From assembly GCA_017617935.1 (NCBI GenBank), contig JAFZVF010000051.1, positions 1 through 64,000 on the forward strand: 64,000 nt of DNA, written 5' to 3'. Positions 49,194 to 57,910 of the stretch are shown piece by piece (the stretch's first letter is position 1; every line of letters begins with the position of its first letter). The notes beneath the pieces were generated by a model, which did no database searches, had not been told where the DNA came from, and saw only the letters and a list, made by a program, of their open reading frames with translations. A program made the position numbers and the translations under genes. This stretch comes from Clostridiales bacterium. Its GTDB lineage: Bacteria > Bacillota > Clostridia > Saccharofermentanales > Saccharofermentanaceae.

Positions 49194-49958
49194 ATGCCGG
49201 ATTATCCTCCATATAACGAGATCGAGGTCTACTGTAAGGCGACTGAATGCGGGATAGGGGACAAGCTCTACGCGTCCGTCCTGATCGGCGACATGCAGGA
49301 AGCGGCCGAGCAGAGTTCTTATTCGCTGGGCTATGGCACGGATTTCCTGAAGGAAAACAAGATGTGCTGGATAATCCTGAGGATGCACATCGAGATAGAA
49401 AGGCTTCCTTCTTGGCACGAGACCTTTAAGATTAAGACTTGGGCGACGGGTCTTGAGAAGATATACTACGGCAGGGAATTCGAAGTATACGATTCCAAAG
49501 GGATCCGCATCGGAAAAGCGACTTCCACATGGATATTGGCCGACTGGAACACCCACAGGCCCGTTATCGCCGCCAAGAGGCCTGAACTGCCGCCTGCATT
49601 CATCCAGTCTGAAGAGAAGGTCTTTGGTATCAACTGTCCCAAGATCGATTTCCCTGACAAGAGCGAGGTGGCGGGACCTTCTGACGAGCCCGTGATCATC
49701 AAGTATGCGGATTATTCCGAACTTGACAGGAACAGGCACGTAAACAACTCAAGATACACGGCATGGGCTTATGACGCCCTTTTCAAGTCGGGCTACGACG
49801 TTTCTTCCGTTAAGGAGATCTCGATAAATTACAACAGCGAGGTCAAGCAGGGTGAAAAAGTCGAGCTGTATGTTTCCGATAATGACGGAAAACTTGCCGT
49901 TTACGGCTACAAAGGCGCTGATACAAAGGTTTTCGCGGCCGTTTTGAAGCTTGGCTGA
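49194..49958 (+). CDS. Acyl-ACP thioesterase (FatA/FatB type)
   Basis: 254 residues with two hot-dog folds. The N-terminal one has QEAAEQSSYSLGYG, WIILRMHIEIERLPSWHE and TWATGLEKIYYGREF. The C-terminal one has SELDRNRHVNNSRYTAWAYDAL, containing the Asn-x-His-Val-Asn-Asn stretch of plant-type thioesterases. It releases free fatty acids from acyl carrier protein. Bacterial members often favour short to medium chains, but chain length cannot be read here. It shares an operon with a small membrane protein. The physiological use of the released acids is unknown. Confidence 0.88.
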   Translation: MPDYPPYNEIEVYCKATECGIGDKLYASVLIGDMQEAAEQSSYSLGYGTDFLKENKMCWIILRMHIEIERLPSWHETFKIKTWATGLEKIYYGREFEVYDSKGIRIGKATSTWILADWNTHRPVIAAKRPELPPAFIQSEEKVFGINCPKIDFPDKSEVAGPSDEPVIIKYADYSELDRNRHVNNSRYTAWAYDALFKSGYDVSSVKEISINYNSEVKQGEKVELYVSDNDGKLAVYGYKGADTKVFAAVLKLG

Positions 49959-50008
49959 GTAATGCTGTCCCCATTTTTTGATATTTTTGCTTTTTGTTTT
50001 GTCTGCTT

Positions 50009-50017
50009 TGTTATAAA
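50009..50017 (+). promoter_or_regulatory. Extended -10 promoter of the GldA-like ABC operon
   Basis: TGT-TATAAA is a good -10 with TGn extension, 34 bases before the ATPase start. The region upstream is a long T-rich run without a clear -35. Confidence 0.45.
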
Positions 50018-50050
50018 ATAATAAATTAGCAAATAAAACGGAGGTCTGCC

Positions 50051-50983
50051 ATGATTGAGATCAAGAATCTTGTTAAGCATTATGGAGACAAGCAGGCTTT
50101 AAAGGGCATTTCTTTTACCGTTAATGACAATGAGGTCCTGGGATTCTTAGGCCCCAACGGTGCCGGCAAGTCCACGACCATGAACATCATTACTGGTTTC
50201 CTTTCGTCAACTTCTGGCACGGTCAAGATCAACGGCCACGACATTTTGGAGCAGCCTGATCTTGCGAAGAAGGACATCGGATATCTTCCCGAGCAGCCGC
50301 CCCTTTACCTCGACATGACGGTGTACGAGTATCTTACTTTCATGTGCGAGCTCAAGGGCGTCGCCAAAAAGGAACGCAAAGAGCACATCGAGACCATCGC
50401 TAAAATGGTTGGCATCGAAGCCGTTACCGGAAGGCTTATCGGAAACCTTTCCAAGGGTTACAAGCAGAGGGTTGGAATTGCTCAGGCATTGGTAGGCGAT
50501 CCGCCGATCCTTATCCTTGACGAGCCCACGGTAGGCTTGGACCCCAACCAGATCATCGGCATCAGGAAGCTTATCAAGGACCTTTCCAAGAATCATTCGG
50601 TCATAGTCAGCTCCCACATTCTCTCTGAGATCCAGGAGATTGCCGACAGGGTCGTCATCATACATCATGGAAAGATCGCAGCCATCGACACGGTCAAGGA
50701 CCTTTCGCAGAGGCTTTCAGGTTCGACCAAGCTCCTGCTTTCATTCAAAGGTCCCGCAAAGGATGCGGTCAACAGGCTTAAGATGATACAGGGCATCACC
50801 GACGTCGTCATCAGGAATTCCGGAAATCTGAATGAGGTTGAGATAACCACCGCAAAAGTGGCCGGAGACGAGATCAGGGCCGCCATTTTCTTCGTGATGG
50901 CCAAATCAGGATGGCCGATACTTGAATTCCGTTCGCTCGATCCTACACTCGAAGAAGTGTTCCTGAGCATTACTGCGGGTTAA
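50051..50983 (+). CDS. ABC transporter ATP-binding protein, GldA-like
   Basis: 310 residues. Walker A is GPNGAGKSTTMNI (about 38-50), the signature is LSKGYKQRVGIAQAL, Walker B is ILILDEPTVGLDPNQ and the switch His is in SSHILSEI. The extra C-terminal 80 residues (RLSGSTKLLLSFKGPAK onward) are typical of GldA and related exporters. It energises the permease encoded ten bases downstream. The gene set ATPase, permease, GldG-like protein and DUF4340 protein recurs in clostridia, spirochaetes and Bacteroidetes. Cargo is unknown outside gliding bacteria. GGAGG precedes the start. Confidence 0.93.
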   Translation: MIEIKNLVKHYGDKQALKGISFTVNDNEVLGFLGPNGAGKSTTMNIITGFLSSTSGTVKINGHDILEQPDLAKKDIGYLPEQPPLYLDMTVYEYLTFMCELKGVAKKERKEHIETIAKMVGIEAVTGRLIGNLSKGYKQRVGIAQALVGDPPILILDEPTVGLDPNQIIGIRKLIKDLSKNHSVIVSSHILSEIQEIADRVVIIHHGKIAAIDTVKDLSQRLSGSTKLLLSFKGPAKDAVNRLKMIQGITDVVIRNSGNLNEVEITTAKVAGDEIRAAIFFVMAKSGWPILEFRSLDPTLEEVFLSITAG

Positions 50984-50993
50984 GGAGGAAGTT

Positions 50994-51761
50994 ATGTACG
51001 CAATATTTAAAAGAGAATTCCTGTCGTACTTCAGAACGCCTGTCGGTTACGTCGCAATGGCGATCTTCACCTTTATTTCAGGATTCATTTTCTATTCGCT
51101 GTTTTCCAGGGGAATCGTCAGCATAAGCAATGAGATTATCAGCCTGCGTTCGCTCTTCATCGTCATCGTTCCCATTATCACGATGGGCATGTTTGCCGAA
51201 GACAGGAAGAGGGGCACGGAAGTTCTGTATTTCACGACGGCGGGAGACCTTTTCTCCGTTGTCCTCGGCAAGTTCCTCGCGGCAATGGCGCTTTGCCTTG
51301 TCATGTTCGTCAACGTATTCCTCCACATGATCGTCGTATCCATATGCGGCGGCAGGGTAGGAGTTGGCGCTTGGGGATCCGTCATTGTCTTTTTCTTCCT
51401 TGCGGCTTTGTTCATCTCGATAGGACTGCTTGCGTCCGTTCTTACTGACAACCAGATAATATCCGCGATCGTTTCATTTCTTCTGATCCTTGTTACGCAG
51501 CTGATTACTGCGATCGGCGCGTATTTCGGAACCGCGCTAAGCACTCTGATGGCATACATGGGATTCTCCGTTGACGCCAGAAGTGACGCGTATACGGCTG
51601 TCAGCGGTGCGATCGGTTGGTTTGATCCGTTCGCTAAGACTTCCCAATTCGGCGATGGCATCTTTTCCGTATCCGCATTGGTTTTCTGCATTTCCTTCGC
51701 AATCTTCTTCCTGTATCTGACCTTCAGGATCCTTGAGAAGAAGCGCTGGAGCCAGAAGTAA
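50994..51761 (+). CDS. ABC transporter permease, GldF-like
   Basis: 255 residues with about six membrane helices (starting YFRTPVGYVAMAIFTFISGFI and ending ALVFCISFAIFFLYLTFRIL, each given here only in part). It is the single-subunit ABC-2 type permease that pairs with the preceding ATPase. An amphipathic stretch (MFAEDRKRGTEVLYFTTA) after the second helix is a common ABC-2 feature. AAGGAGG precedes the start. The next gene follows after 14 bases. Confidence 0.9.
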   Translation: MYAIFKREFLSYFRTPVGYVAMAIFTFISGFIFYSLFSRGIVSISNEIISLRSLFIVIVPIITMGMFAEDRKRGTEVLYFTTAGDLFSVVLGKFLAAMALCLVMFVNVFLHMIVVSICGGRVGVGAWGSVIVFFFLAALFISIGLLASVLTDNQIISAIVSFLLILVTQLITAIGAYFGTALSTLMAYMGFSVDARSDAYTAVSGAIGWFDPFAKTSQFGDGIFSVSALVFCISFAIFFLYLTFRILEKKRWSQK

Positions 51762-51775
51762 CGGGGGATGTGACA

Positions 51776-53302
51776 ATGAGTAAAGTTGAAAAGATTACGA
51801 TAAACGACAAATTCAAGAAGAAGCCTAGAAACGAGAGGGCCCGCCAGCTCAAGATCTACTCCATCGGCTCGGTTCTGATCCTTTTGGCCATCGTTCTGCT
51901 TCTTAACGTTCTTGTGGACAAGGCTTTCGGCAAGTCGCTTACTTTCGATTTTTCAGTTGAGAGGAGCAATACGATCTCAGACGAAACCGAGAAGTTCCTA
52001 AATGGACTTCCCGCTGACGCTAAGATCCGCATCGTCGGCCTGTTTGAAAGACCTGAATCGCTTAATGAGAAGGATACCCAGATGTATCTTTACATCATTC
52101 CGCTTCTTGACGACTACGTTAAGAAGTCGGGCGGCAGGGTTTCCGTTGAATACGTGGACGTCACGAAGAACCCCGGCATCATTACCGAACTCGATCCGAA
52201 CAGTTCTTACGACCTTTCCAAGAAAAAGGGATCTTTCGTCGTTTCATATAACGGCAGGATCGACATAGTCAATCCTTTGGACTGCTACACGATCGATACC
52301 GAATATCTTGAGGCTTATGACCAATACATGGCGAACGGCAACAATGCCGAATACACCTTCACAAATACCATGATGTCTCTCGTAAACGGTTTTTCCAACA
52401 AGGCATACATAATTACGGGCCTTAAGGAGAGCACTTCCGTATCGCTTACGAAGATCTTGAATTCCGTTGGCGTAGAGACTGCCGAGCTGCCGGTTGCCTC
52501 CGGCTTCAAGGTGCCTGACGACTGTGACCTGATCATCCTTAACGGACCTGACACGGACATCACCGAATCGATGTACGTTGAGCTTCATTCCTATATATCA
52601 AAGGGCGGAAGGATGATAGCGGCAGTTGAGTATTCGTCGGAGAACGCAAATGAGTCCTTCCCGAATCTTAACCGTCTCTTAAACGAGTACAACATCAACG
52701 TTGAGCAGTGCATGGTTGCGGAGAACGATCCAAATTATCAGCTCAACAAGCAGATAAACGATTCGCTTGCAGACATCGGTCCCGCTTTTACTGACATGAC
52801 GTCTTCAAAGCAGTTCCACATTACGCTCGCAAGGCCTCTCGGAACTTCGAGCACTGCCAATGCGGATGCCGTTGCGACGCCGGTGCTCACGACGAGCTCA
52901 TCCGCAACGAAGGGCATAGCCGGAGATCACAACCAGGCAATGCCTTATGGTGAAGACGAAGGCGTTTTCAATGTCGGAATGTATGCGATCACGAATGGCG
53001 ATAATGGCGGTCAGATCCTTGTTTTCGGTACTTTGAACTTCACTGCGGACGTTTACTATTCAGAGTTTACCGTAACTGACAAGAATGCCGACCTCTTAAA
53101 GTCGTTCGTCAGAACGATGCTTCCGAAGACGGCTTCTTATAACGTCAACATTCCCGTAAAGAAGATCGAAGACTACACGCTTGGCGAAAAATACGCAACG
53201 ACTTCCAATTCCACGACTATGATGGTCGTCTTCATGATGGTTCTGCCCATCATCTTAAGCACGGCCGCGGTCATCGTTTACAACAAGAGAAAGAACCTGT
53301 GA
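51776..53302 (+). CDS. GldG-like ABC accessory protein
   Basis: 508 residues. One N-terminal membrane helix (about 28-50), a large extracytoplasmic domain containing a GldG/ABC_transp_aux-type region (TFDFSVERSNTISDETEKFL, ILNGPDTDITESMY) and one C-terminal helix (about 482-502) with a basic cytosolic end KRKNL. ATG at 51776 is preferred because GGGGG lies eight bases upstream. A GTG six bases earlier is in frame but too close to it. It works with the ATPase and permease in a membrane complex. Its exact role is not known in non-gliding bacteria. Confidence 0.86.
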   Translation: MSKVEKITINDKFKKKPRNERARQLKIYSIGSVLILLAIVLLLNVLVDKAFGKSLTFDFSVERSNTISDETEKFLNGLPADAKIRIVGLFERPESLNEKDTQMYLYIIPLLDDYVKKSGGRVSVEYVDVTKNPGIITELDPNSSYDLSKKKGSFVVSYNGRIDIVNPLDCYTIDTEYLEAYDQYMANGNNAEYTFTNTMMSLVNGFSNKAYIITGLKESTSVSLTKILNSVGVETAELPVASGFKVPDDCDLIILNGPDTDITESMYVELHSYISKGGRMIAAVEYSSENANESFPNLNRLLNEYNINVEQCMVAENDPNYQLNKQINDSLADIGPAFTDMTSSKQFHITLARPLGTSSTANADAVATPVLTTSSSATKGIAGDHNQAMPYGEDEGVFNVGMYAITNGDNGGQILVFGTLNFTADVYYSEFTVTDKNADLLKSFVRTMLPKTASYNVNIPVKKIEDYTLGEKYATTSNSTTMMVVFMMVLPIILSTAAVIVYNKRKNL

Positions 53303-53303
53303 C

Positions 53304-54788
53304 ATGAAGACTGCAAAGAACCTTTTGATCCCTTTGATCATCATGATCGTCCTGGCAATAGGACTCGTGGTGTTCTTTGCAGTTGACAAGAACAGGAACG
53401 GGGGAGGCGAGCCGACTTCGGTAAGCAGGGTGGACCTCCTTTACATCAGTCCGGTCGACGTTTCTTCAGTAAGCGTACGGCACAGGGATTCCGGGGCCAC
53501 CGTCACGGTCGACAAGAAGACTTCGGGCAACGGATCCGACGTTTACTCCTATTCAGGCAGCGACATGACCGGTGAAGGCTATTCACAGACCCTTATGGGG
53601 GATTTCGTTGACGCCCTTACTTCGTTTGTTGGGTGCGTTCCCGTTTCCCAGAACGGAAACCTTGCCGAATACGGATTGGACGATCCTGCCTTCAAGGTAA
53701 CGATCGCCAAGACCGACGGTTCTTCGAGCACGATCCTCATAGGTAATCTTTCCCCCGGCAAGGAGACCTGCTATGTTTGCGCACCCGGCACAACCGCGGT
53801 GTATTACGTCAATGCCAAGAAGTATGAACAAGCTTCCAAGGTAGGAAAAGACCTCCTTGACAGAAGGGTTGCCAAATTATCGCTTTCAACCATTGAGACC
53901 GTCAGGTTTGAGAGAAGAAAGGATTCTCTTGACCTTTATGCAAGCTGCGTCTACGATTCTTCTGCCGAAACCGCTTCATTCAAGTTCAGCAAGCCTTTTG
54001 AAGTTTCTTCAAGCGCTTATTTTGACAGGCTCATCGAGACCGTTTGCGATCTTGAGGCTGATGGATACGAAGATCCGACCAATGACAATGTTTCAAGGCT
54101 TGGTCTTTTAAATCCTGCGTATACCGTTACTTTGATGGCGAAGAACGCTTCCGTTTTCAAGTTCGAATTCTCCGCGACGAAGAACGGATACTATTACGGT
54201 AGACTGAACGGTTCCGGCAAGATCTTCAAGGTCGCGAACGACAGACTGGACAATATGGAATCACCCGTTCTCGTCCTGATAAGCAGCTATGTTTTCCACG
54301 ACACTTGTGACAACGTCCTTTCGATCGAGTGCTCCGACCGCGAGAACAAGTTCGCGTTAAAGCTCGAAGTGCCCAAAGAAAAGACTTTTTCAGATGCGGA
54401 GGCCACTGTGACCCTCGACGGCAGGAACGCCAAGGTATTCAGCAGTTCTGGCCGCTCTTATGCCGCGATGCTCTATGAATCGATCTTCTGCATCGACGTT
54501 GGAGGCGTTGACGAGACCGCGTCGATCTCATCTTCCGCGGTTCCTGCAATGACGATCACCATCTTCGACCGCAACCATTCTTCCGTGACCTACACGTTCT
54601 TCAAGCGTAATGAGGATACCTATTACGTTTGCAAGAACGGCGTCTATACAAAATTCTATGTTTTCAGCAGAGAATTGTATAATGACGGAGGGACTGACAC
54701 GTACGATTACGGCATCTGGCCCGCGTACGATCTGCTTACAAAAGCAATTACGAATGCCATCAACGGCATTTACGAAATACCTAAGTGA
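53304..54788 (+). CDS. DUF4340 domain protein
   Basis: 494 residues. An N-terminal membrane helix (about 7-28) is followed by an extracytoplasmic beta-rich region in repeated units. VPVSQNGNLAEYGLDDPAFKV (given in part) is the recurring DUF4340 phrase, in which a residue pair YGLD/LGL precedes PAxxV, seen again as RLGLLNPAYTV. The start is one base after the GldG-like gene. DUF4340 proteins typically accompany GldA/F/G-like transporters, so it is likely part of the same envelope complex. No catalytic residues are evident. Confidence 0.82.
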   Translation: MKTAKNLLIPLIIMIVLAIGLVVFFAVDKNRNGGGEPTSVSRVDLLYISPVDVSSVSVRHRDSGATVTVDKKTSGNGSDVYSYSGSDMTGEGYSQTLMGDFVDALTSFVGCVPVSQNGNLAEYGLDDPAFKVTIAKTDGSSSTILIGNLSPGKETCYVCAPGTTAVYYVNAKKYEQASKVGKDLLDRRVAKLSLSTIETVRFERRKDSLDLYASCVYDSSAETASFKFSKPFEVSSSAYFDRLIETVCDLEADGYEDPTNDNVSRLGLLNPAYTVTLMAKNASVFKFEFSATKNGYYYGRLNGSGKIFKVANDRLDNMESPVLVLISSYVFHDTCDNVLSIECSDRENKFALKLEVPKEKTFSDAEATVTLDGRNAKVFSSSGRSYAAMLYESIFCIDVGGVDETASISSSAVPAMTITIFDRNHSSVTYTFFKRNEDTYYVCKNGVYTKFYVFSRELYNDGGTDTYDYGIWPAYDLLTKAITNAINGIYEIPK

Positions 54789-54810
54789 ATAGAATAAGGC
54801 TTAACTGATA

Positions 54811-55983
54811 ATGACGACTAACAGACCGGATAAGGCAAAAGAAAAGAAGGCAGTAAAGAAGGGCAACCCGATCAAAGGGCTGACGATAGCGGTATTTGTG
54901 TTTGCGGTAATGCTCATTCTGAGCGTCATCCTGATCTTCATTGTTTCAAGGAAGATCAACTCGATGGAGGGCGCGGACTCGCAGATCAAGCTCGCCGCGC
55001 AGGGAGGCTTTTCCTGCGAATATTCCGAAGCGCAGAAGCTCTATCCTTACGGTGAAGGCGTCGTAAAGGTAACGAACGAGCGTATCGCTTACCTTACGCT
55101 TTCAGGCACGGAGATCTACAACGTTGCCGTTTCCTATTCCAACCCGCAGTGCTACATCTATGGCGACTACGTTGCGGTATTTGACCTTAACGGCTATTCA
55201 TTTACCTTGATGAACCGTGACAAGGCGCTTTACACAACGCCTACGAAAAATCAGATCAAGGCTCTTGCGATCTCTAAAAAGGGTTACGTCGCGCTGATCA
55301 CAGGCAGTGACGAGTCCAATGGCGACGTGCTTCTCTACGATGAAACCGGAAAGGCGCAGTACCAGTGGTCTTCCTACAACTCGGGCTTCCCGGTAAGCTG
55401 TTGCTTTGACGGTGATTCCACGAAGCTTGCGGTATCCACGGTCAACACGAGCGGCGCCGTAATAGTTCCATTCGTCAGGGTCTTCTCGGTCAGCAAGAGC
55501 AACAGCGGAAGCCTTGAAATGGCTGACAGCGCAATGTACAACGTTGACGGAAACGTAGTGTTCATGTCGATGTTTTACAACGGCGACAACCTTTACTGTT
55601 TTACCGGAAACTCGATGTACGAGGTCAAGGAAGGTAAGCTCGTACAGGACAATTACGATTTCTCCGCCATCGGCTACATCAAGCTCGTTGACGGAAAGCT
55701 CTTCATCACGTATTCCGACGGCGTCAGCCAGCTTAACAAGCTTGCAATCCTGGGCGGTTCCGACAACGTCATCTACAATTCCGACATCGGTTCCAAGATC
55801 AATGCCGTCGCCCAGTCAGGAAAGCTTTATGCGATTAGCGTAGACAGGCGCATCTTCGTTTACGACTCGTCAGGCTCCATCCTCAATGACTTCGCTGTCG
55901 ACGAGGACGTCATCAGGCTTAATTTCCTTGCAGGCAACAAGCTCTGCGTTGTTTCCGCGAGCGGCGTCCATACCATCAGCTAA
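54811..55983 (+). CDS. Membrane-anchored beta-propeller-like protein (DUF5711-like)
   Basis: 390 residues. A basic cytosolic start (KAKEKKAVKKGN), one membrane helix (about 25-48) and a long extracytoplasmic domain with about seven repeated beta units (for example YIYGDYVAVFDLNGYSFTLM, ISKKGYVALITG, SVDRRIFVYDSSGSILN). This looks like a WD/PQQ-type propeller without the PQQ consensus. I think it belongs to the DUF5711 group, with moderate confidence. It follows the DUF4340 gene after 22 bases with only a weak ribosome binding site. A scaffolding or sensing role is inferred from fold and place. Confidence 0.7.
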   Translation: MTTNRPDKAKEKKAVKKGNPIKGLTIAVFVFAVMLILSVILIFIVSRKINSMEGADSQIKLAAQGGFSCEYSEAQKLYPYGEGVVKVTNERIAYLTLSGTEIYNVAVSYSNPQCYIYGDYVAVFDLNGYSFTLMNRDKALYTTPTKNQIKALAISKKGYVALITGSDESNGDVLLYDETGKAQYQWSSYNSGFPVSCCFDGDSTKLAVSTVNTSGAVIVPFVRVFSVSKSNSGSLEMADSAMYNVDGNVVFMSMFYNGDNLYCFTGNSMYEVKEGKLVQDNYDFSAIGYIKLVDGKLFITYSDGVSQLNKLAILGGSDNVIYNSDIGSKINAVAQSGKLYAISVDRRIFVYDSSGSILNDFAVDEDVIRLNFLAGNKLCVVSASGVHTIS

Positions 55984-55994
55984 GGAGCCGGACG

Positions 55995-56654
55995 ATGGAG
56001 ACCGAGGTCAAACTGGCATTTAAGGACAAGGAGAGCCTTTTTTCGGCGGTTTCAACCGATTGGTTCAAGAGCCGTTGCCAAAACCCCGACAGCCGTCCCG
56101 TTACACTCGAGAACTTTTACCTTGATACTGAAGACCGCATTCTGGCCGCTAGAGGCGTCAGCTTCAGAAAAAGGCATTATACGGCCGAAGATACCGACTT
56201 TTTTGAATATACCGCCAAATACAAGGGCGAGGTCAAGGAAGGCGTTCACAATCACTTTGAATGGAACCTCAAGAGCGTTGACGGAGTTCTCGATCTTGAG
56301 TCTTTCAAGCTTGAGGCTGAAGGCGATGACTTGGGGCTGCTTTCTGAGATACTGTCAGGAATAAAAGAGCATGATCTCAAAGTCTTGTGTTCCAACGTTT
56401 TTGACCGTACCTATTATGACTTCAGGTTTGGAAACAGTACGATGGAAGCCAGCGTCGATTACGGCGAGATAAAGGATTCGAAAGGGAAGGCCTGCGATCT
56501 GATCTGCGAGCTGGAGCTGGAACTTAAGGAAGGAACCGTAGAAGATCTTGAAAGCGCGAAAGCGAAGATATCCGCTGATCTTGGCGGAGTCCCCTTTGAT
56601 GAAACGAAGCTTGCCAGGACCTTGAGGGCCAGCATGAGCGGAGGCGCGTCATGA
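55995..56654 (+). CDS. CYTH domain protein (triphosphate-binding tunnel)
   Basis: 219 residues. The CYTH signature Glu-x-Glu-x-Lys is at the very start (METEVKL). YLDTEDRILAARGVSFRKRHY and YTAKYKGEV provide the Arg/Lys residues that line the tunnel, and ICELELELKEG the late acidic metal ligands. The family includes thiamine triphosphatase, inorganic triphosphatase and class IV adenylate cyclase. Without the fused CHAD domain, a triphosphatase is the most likely activity, but the substrate is open. It overlaps the next gene by four bases. Confidence 0.85.
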   Translation: METEVKLAFKDKESLFSAVSTDWFKSRCQNPDSRPVTLENFYLDTEDRILAARGVSFRKRHYTAEDTDFFEYTAKYKGEVKEGVHNHFEWNLKSVDGVLDLESFKLEAEGDDLGLLSEILSGIKEHDLKVLCSNVFDRTYYDFRFGNSTMEASVDYGEIKDSKGKACDLICELELELKEGTVEDLESAKAKISADLGGVPFDETKLARTLRASMSGGAS

Positions 56655-57910
56655 ACGGTGAGGTTTTTGACTGCATCATCCTGGGCGGCGGCGCATCAGG
56701 CCTTTTTGCAGCTTCCTTGCTCATTAAGGAGACTGATGGTAAAGCAAATGTCCTTTTGATCGACGGAAACGACAGGTGCGGAAAAAAGCTCGCCATGACC
56801 GGCAGCGGAAGGTGCAATCTCACCAACCGCAATGCTTCTGCGGACAAATACAACACGGATTGTCCTGAAAGGCTTGAAAAATGCCTTTCTTCGTTTGGGT
56901 ATTTCGATACGGTGTCTTTCTTTGAGAACGTTCTCGGAATAGAGACGGTTTGTGACGAAGGGCTTTACTATCCTGCAACATACAGGGCCGCCACGGTAAT
57001 CGATTCCTTCAGGTTTTACTTAGAGGACAACGGCTGCGGCATGAAGTTCGGTGCGAAGTGCGAGAACGTTTCGCTCAAAAACGGTTTGTATGAGACGCTT
57101 CTAAAGGACGGCTCGGTTTATAAGGGTAAAAACTTTATCTGCGCTACGGGCGGCCACACGTATCCTTCGACCGGTTCAACTGGTTCCATCGACACTGTGT
57201 TGAAGGAATTCTTAAGAAGGGAAGACCTTGTCCCGTTTAAGCCCGCGTTGACTTCGCTTACCAGCAAGCTCCCTGGAATCAAGGCTCTTGCAGGCATCAG
57301 GTGTAGGGGATCGGTTACCCTTGATCTTTACGGTAACGCCGTTGATGCTTCCGAGGGAGAGATAATATTCAGCAAGGATGGCGGCATTTCAGGCATCTGC
57401 GTAATGGACGTTTCAGGCAAGGCTGTTGAGATGCTCGGTAAAGGCCAAAAGCCCGTCGCCGTTTTGAACCTCCTTGGCAGGGATTTTGATGAGACTTATA
57501 AGCTTCTCCATAGAAGAACGTGCATGTTCGGCCAAAGAAGCGTTACTTCAGCGCTTACGGGATTGTTTCCGAGGGTTTTGTGCGAATTTCTCTGCAGGAC
57601 GGCAGATATTGATCCTGCAGGTACCATAAGCGGTCTTAGTGATAAGAATCTTCAGGAACTGTGTAACGCAATATGCAAACTGGAAATCCCCGTTGACGGC
57701 TTTGGCGGAACTGACAAGGCTCAGGTTTCTTCGGGCGGCATTAAGCTTGCTTCAGTTGGCGATAACATGCAGTATGGTTCTTTTGACGGCCTTTTCATTA
57801 TCGGAGAGGCATTGAACGTCGACGGCAGATGCGGCGGATTTAATCTCCAGTGGGCCTGGTCATCTGCGGCAGCAGCTGCTAAAGAGGTTGCTTTAAGATG
57901 TTCGAATTAA
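56651..57910 (+). CDS. HI0933/BaiN-family flavoprotein
   Basis: 419 residues. The FAD-binding start is DCIILGGGASGLFAASLLI. The family phrase GKKLAMTGSGRCNLTNRN follows, then CATGGHTYPSTGSTGS, FSKDGGISGICVMDVSG and, near the end, GLFIIGEALNVDGRCGGFNLQWA (given here as parts of one region). Members are NAD(P)-linked oxidoreductases. BaiN acts on bile acids in some gut clostridia, but most members have no known substrate. It overlaps the CYTH gene by four bases and the next flavoprotein by 13. Confidence 0.87.
   Translation: MNGEVFDCIILGGGASGLFAASLLIKETDGKANVLLIDGNDRCGKKLAMTGSGRCNLTNRNASADKYNTDCPERLEKCLSSFGYFDTVSFFENVLGIETVCDEGLYYPATYRAATVIDSFRFYLEDNGCGMKFGAKCENVSLKNGLYETLLKDGSVYKGKNFICATGGHTYPSTGSTGSIDTVLKEFLRREDLVPFKPALTSLTSKLPGIKALAGIRCRGSVTLDLYGNAVDASEGEIIFSKDGGISGICVMDVSGKAVEMLGKGQKPVAVLNLLGRDFDETYKLLHRRTCMFGQRSVTSALTGLFPRVLCEFLCRTADIDPAGTISGLSDKNLQELCNAICKLEIPVDGFGGTDKAQVSSGGIKLASVGDNMQYGSFDGLFIIGEALNVDGRCGGFNLQWAWSSAAAAAKEVALRCSN

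Noticed and set aside
48684-49739. 351-codon open frame on the minus strand
   Set aside because: It lies opposite the membrane protein and the thioesterase, both of which have family motifs and good ribosome binding sites. It shows no recognisable domain.
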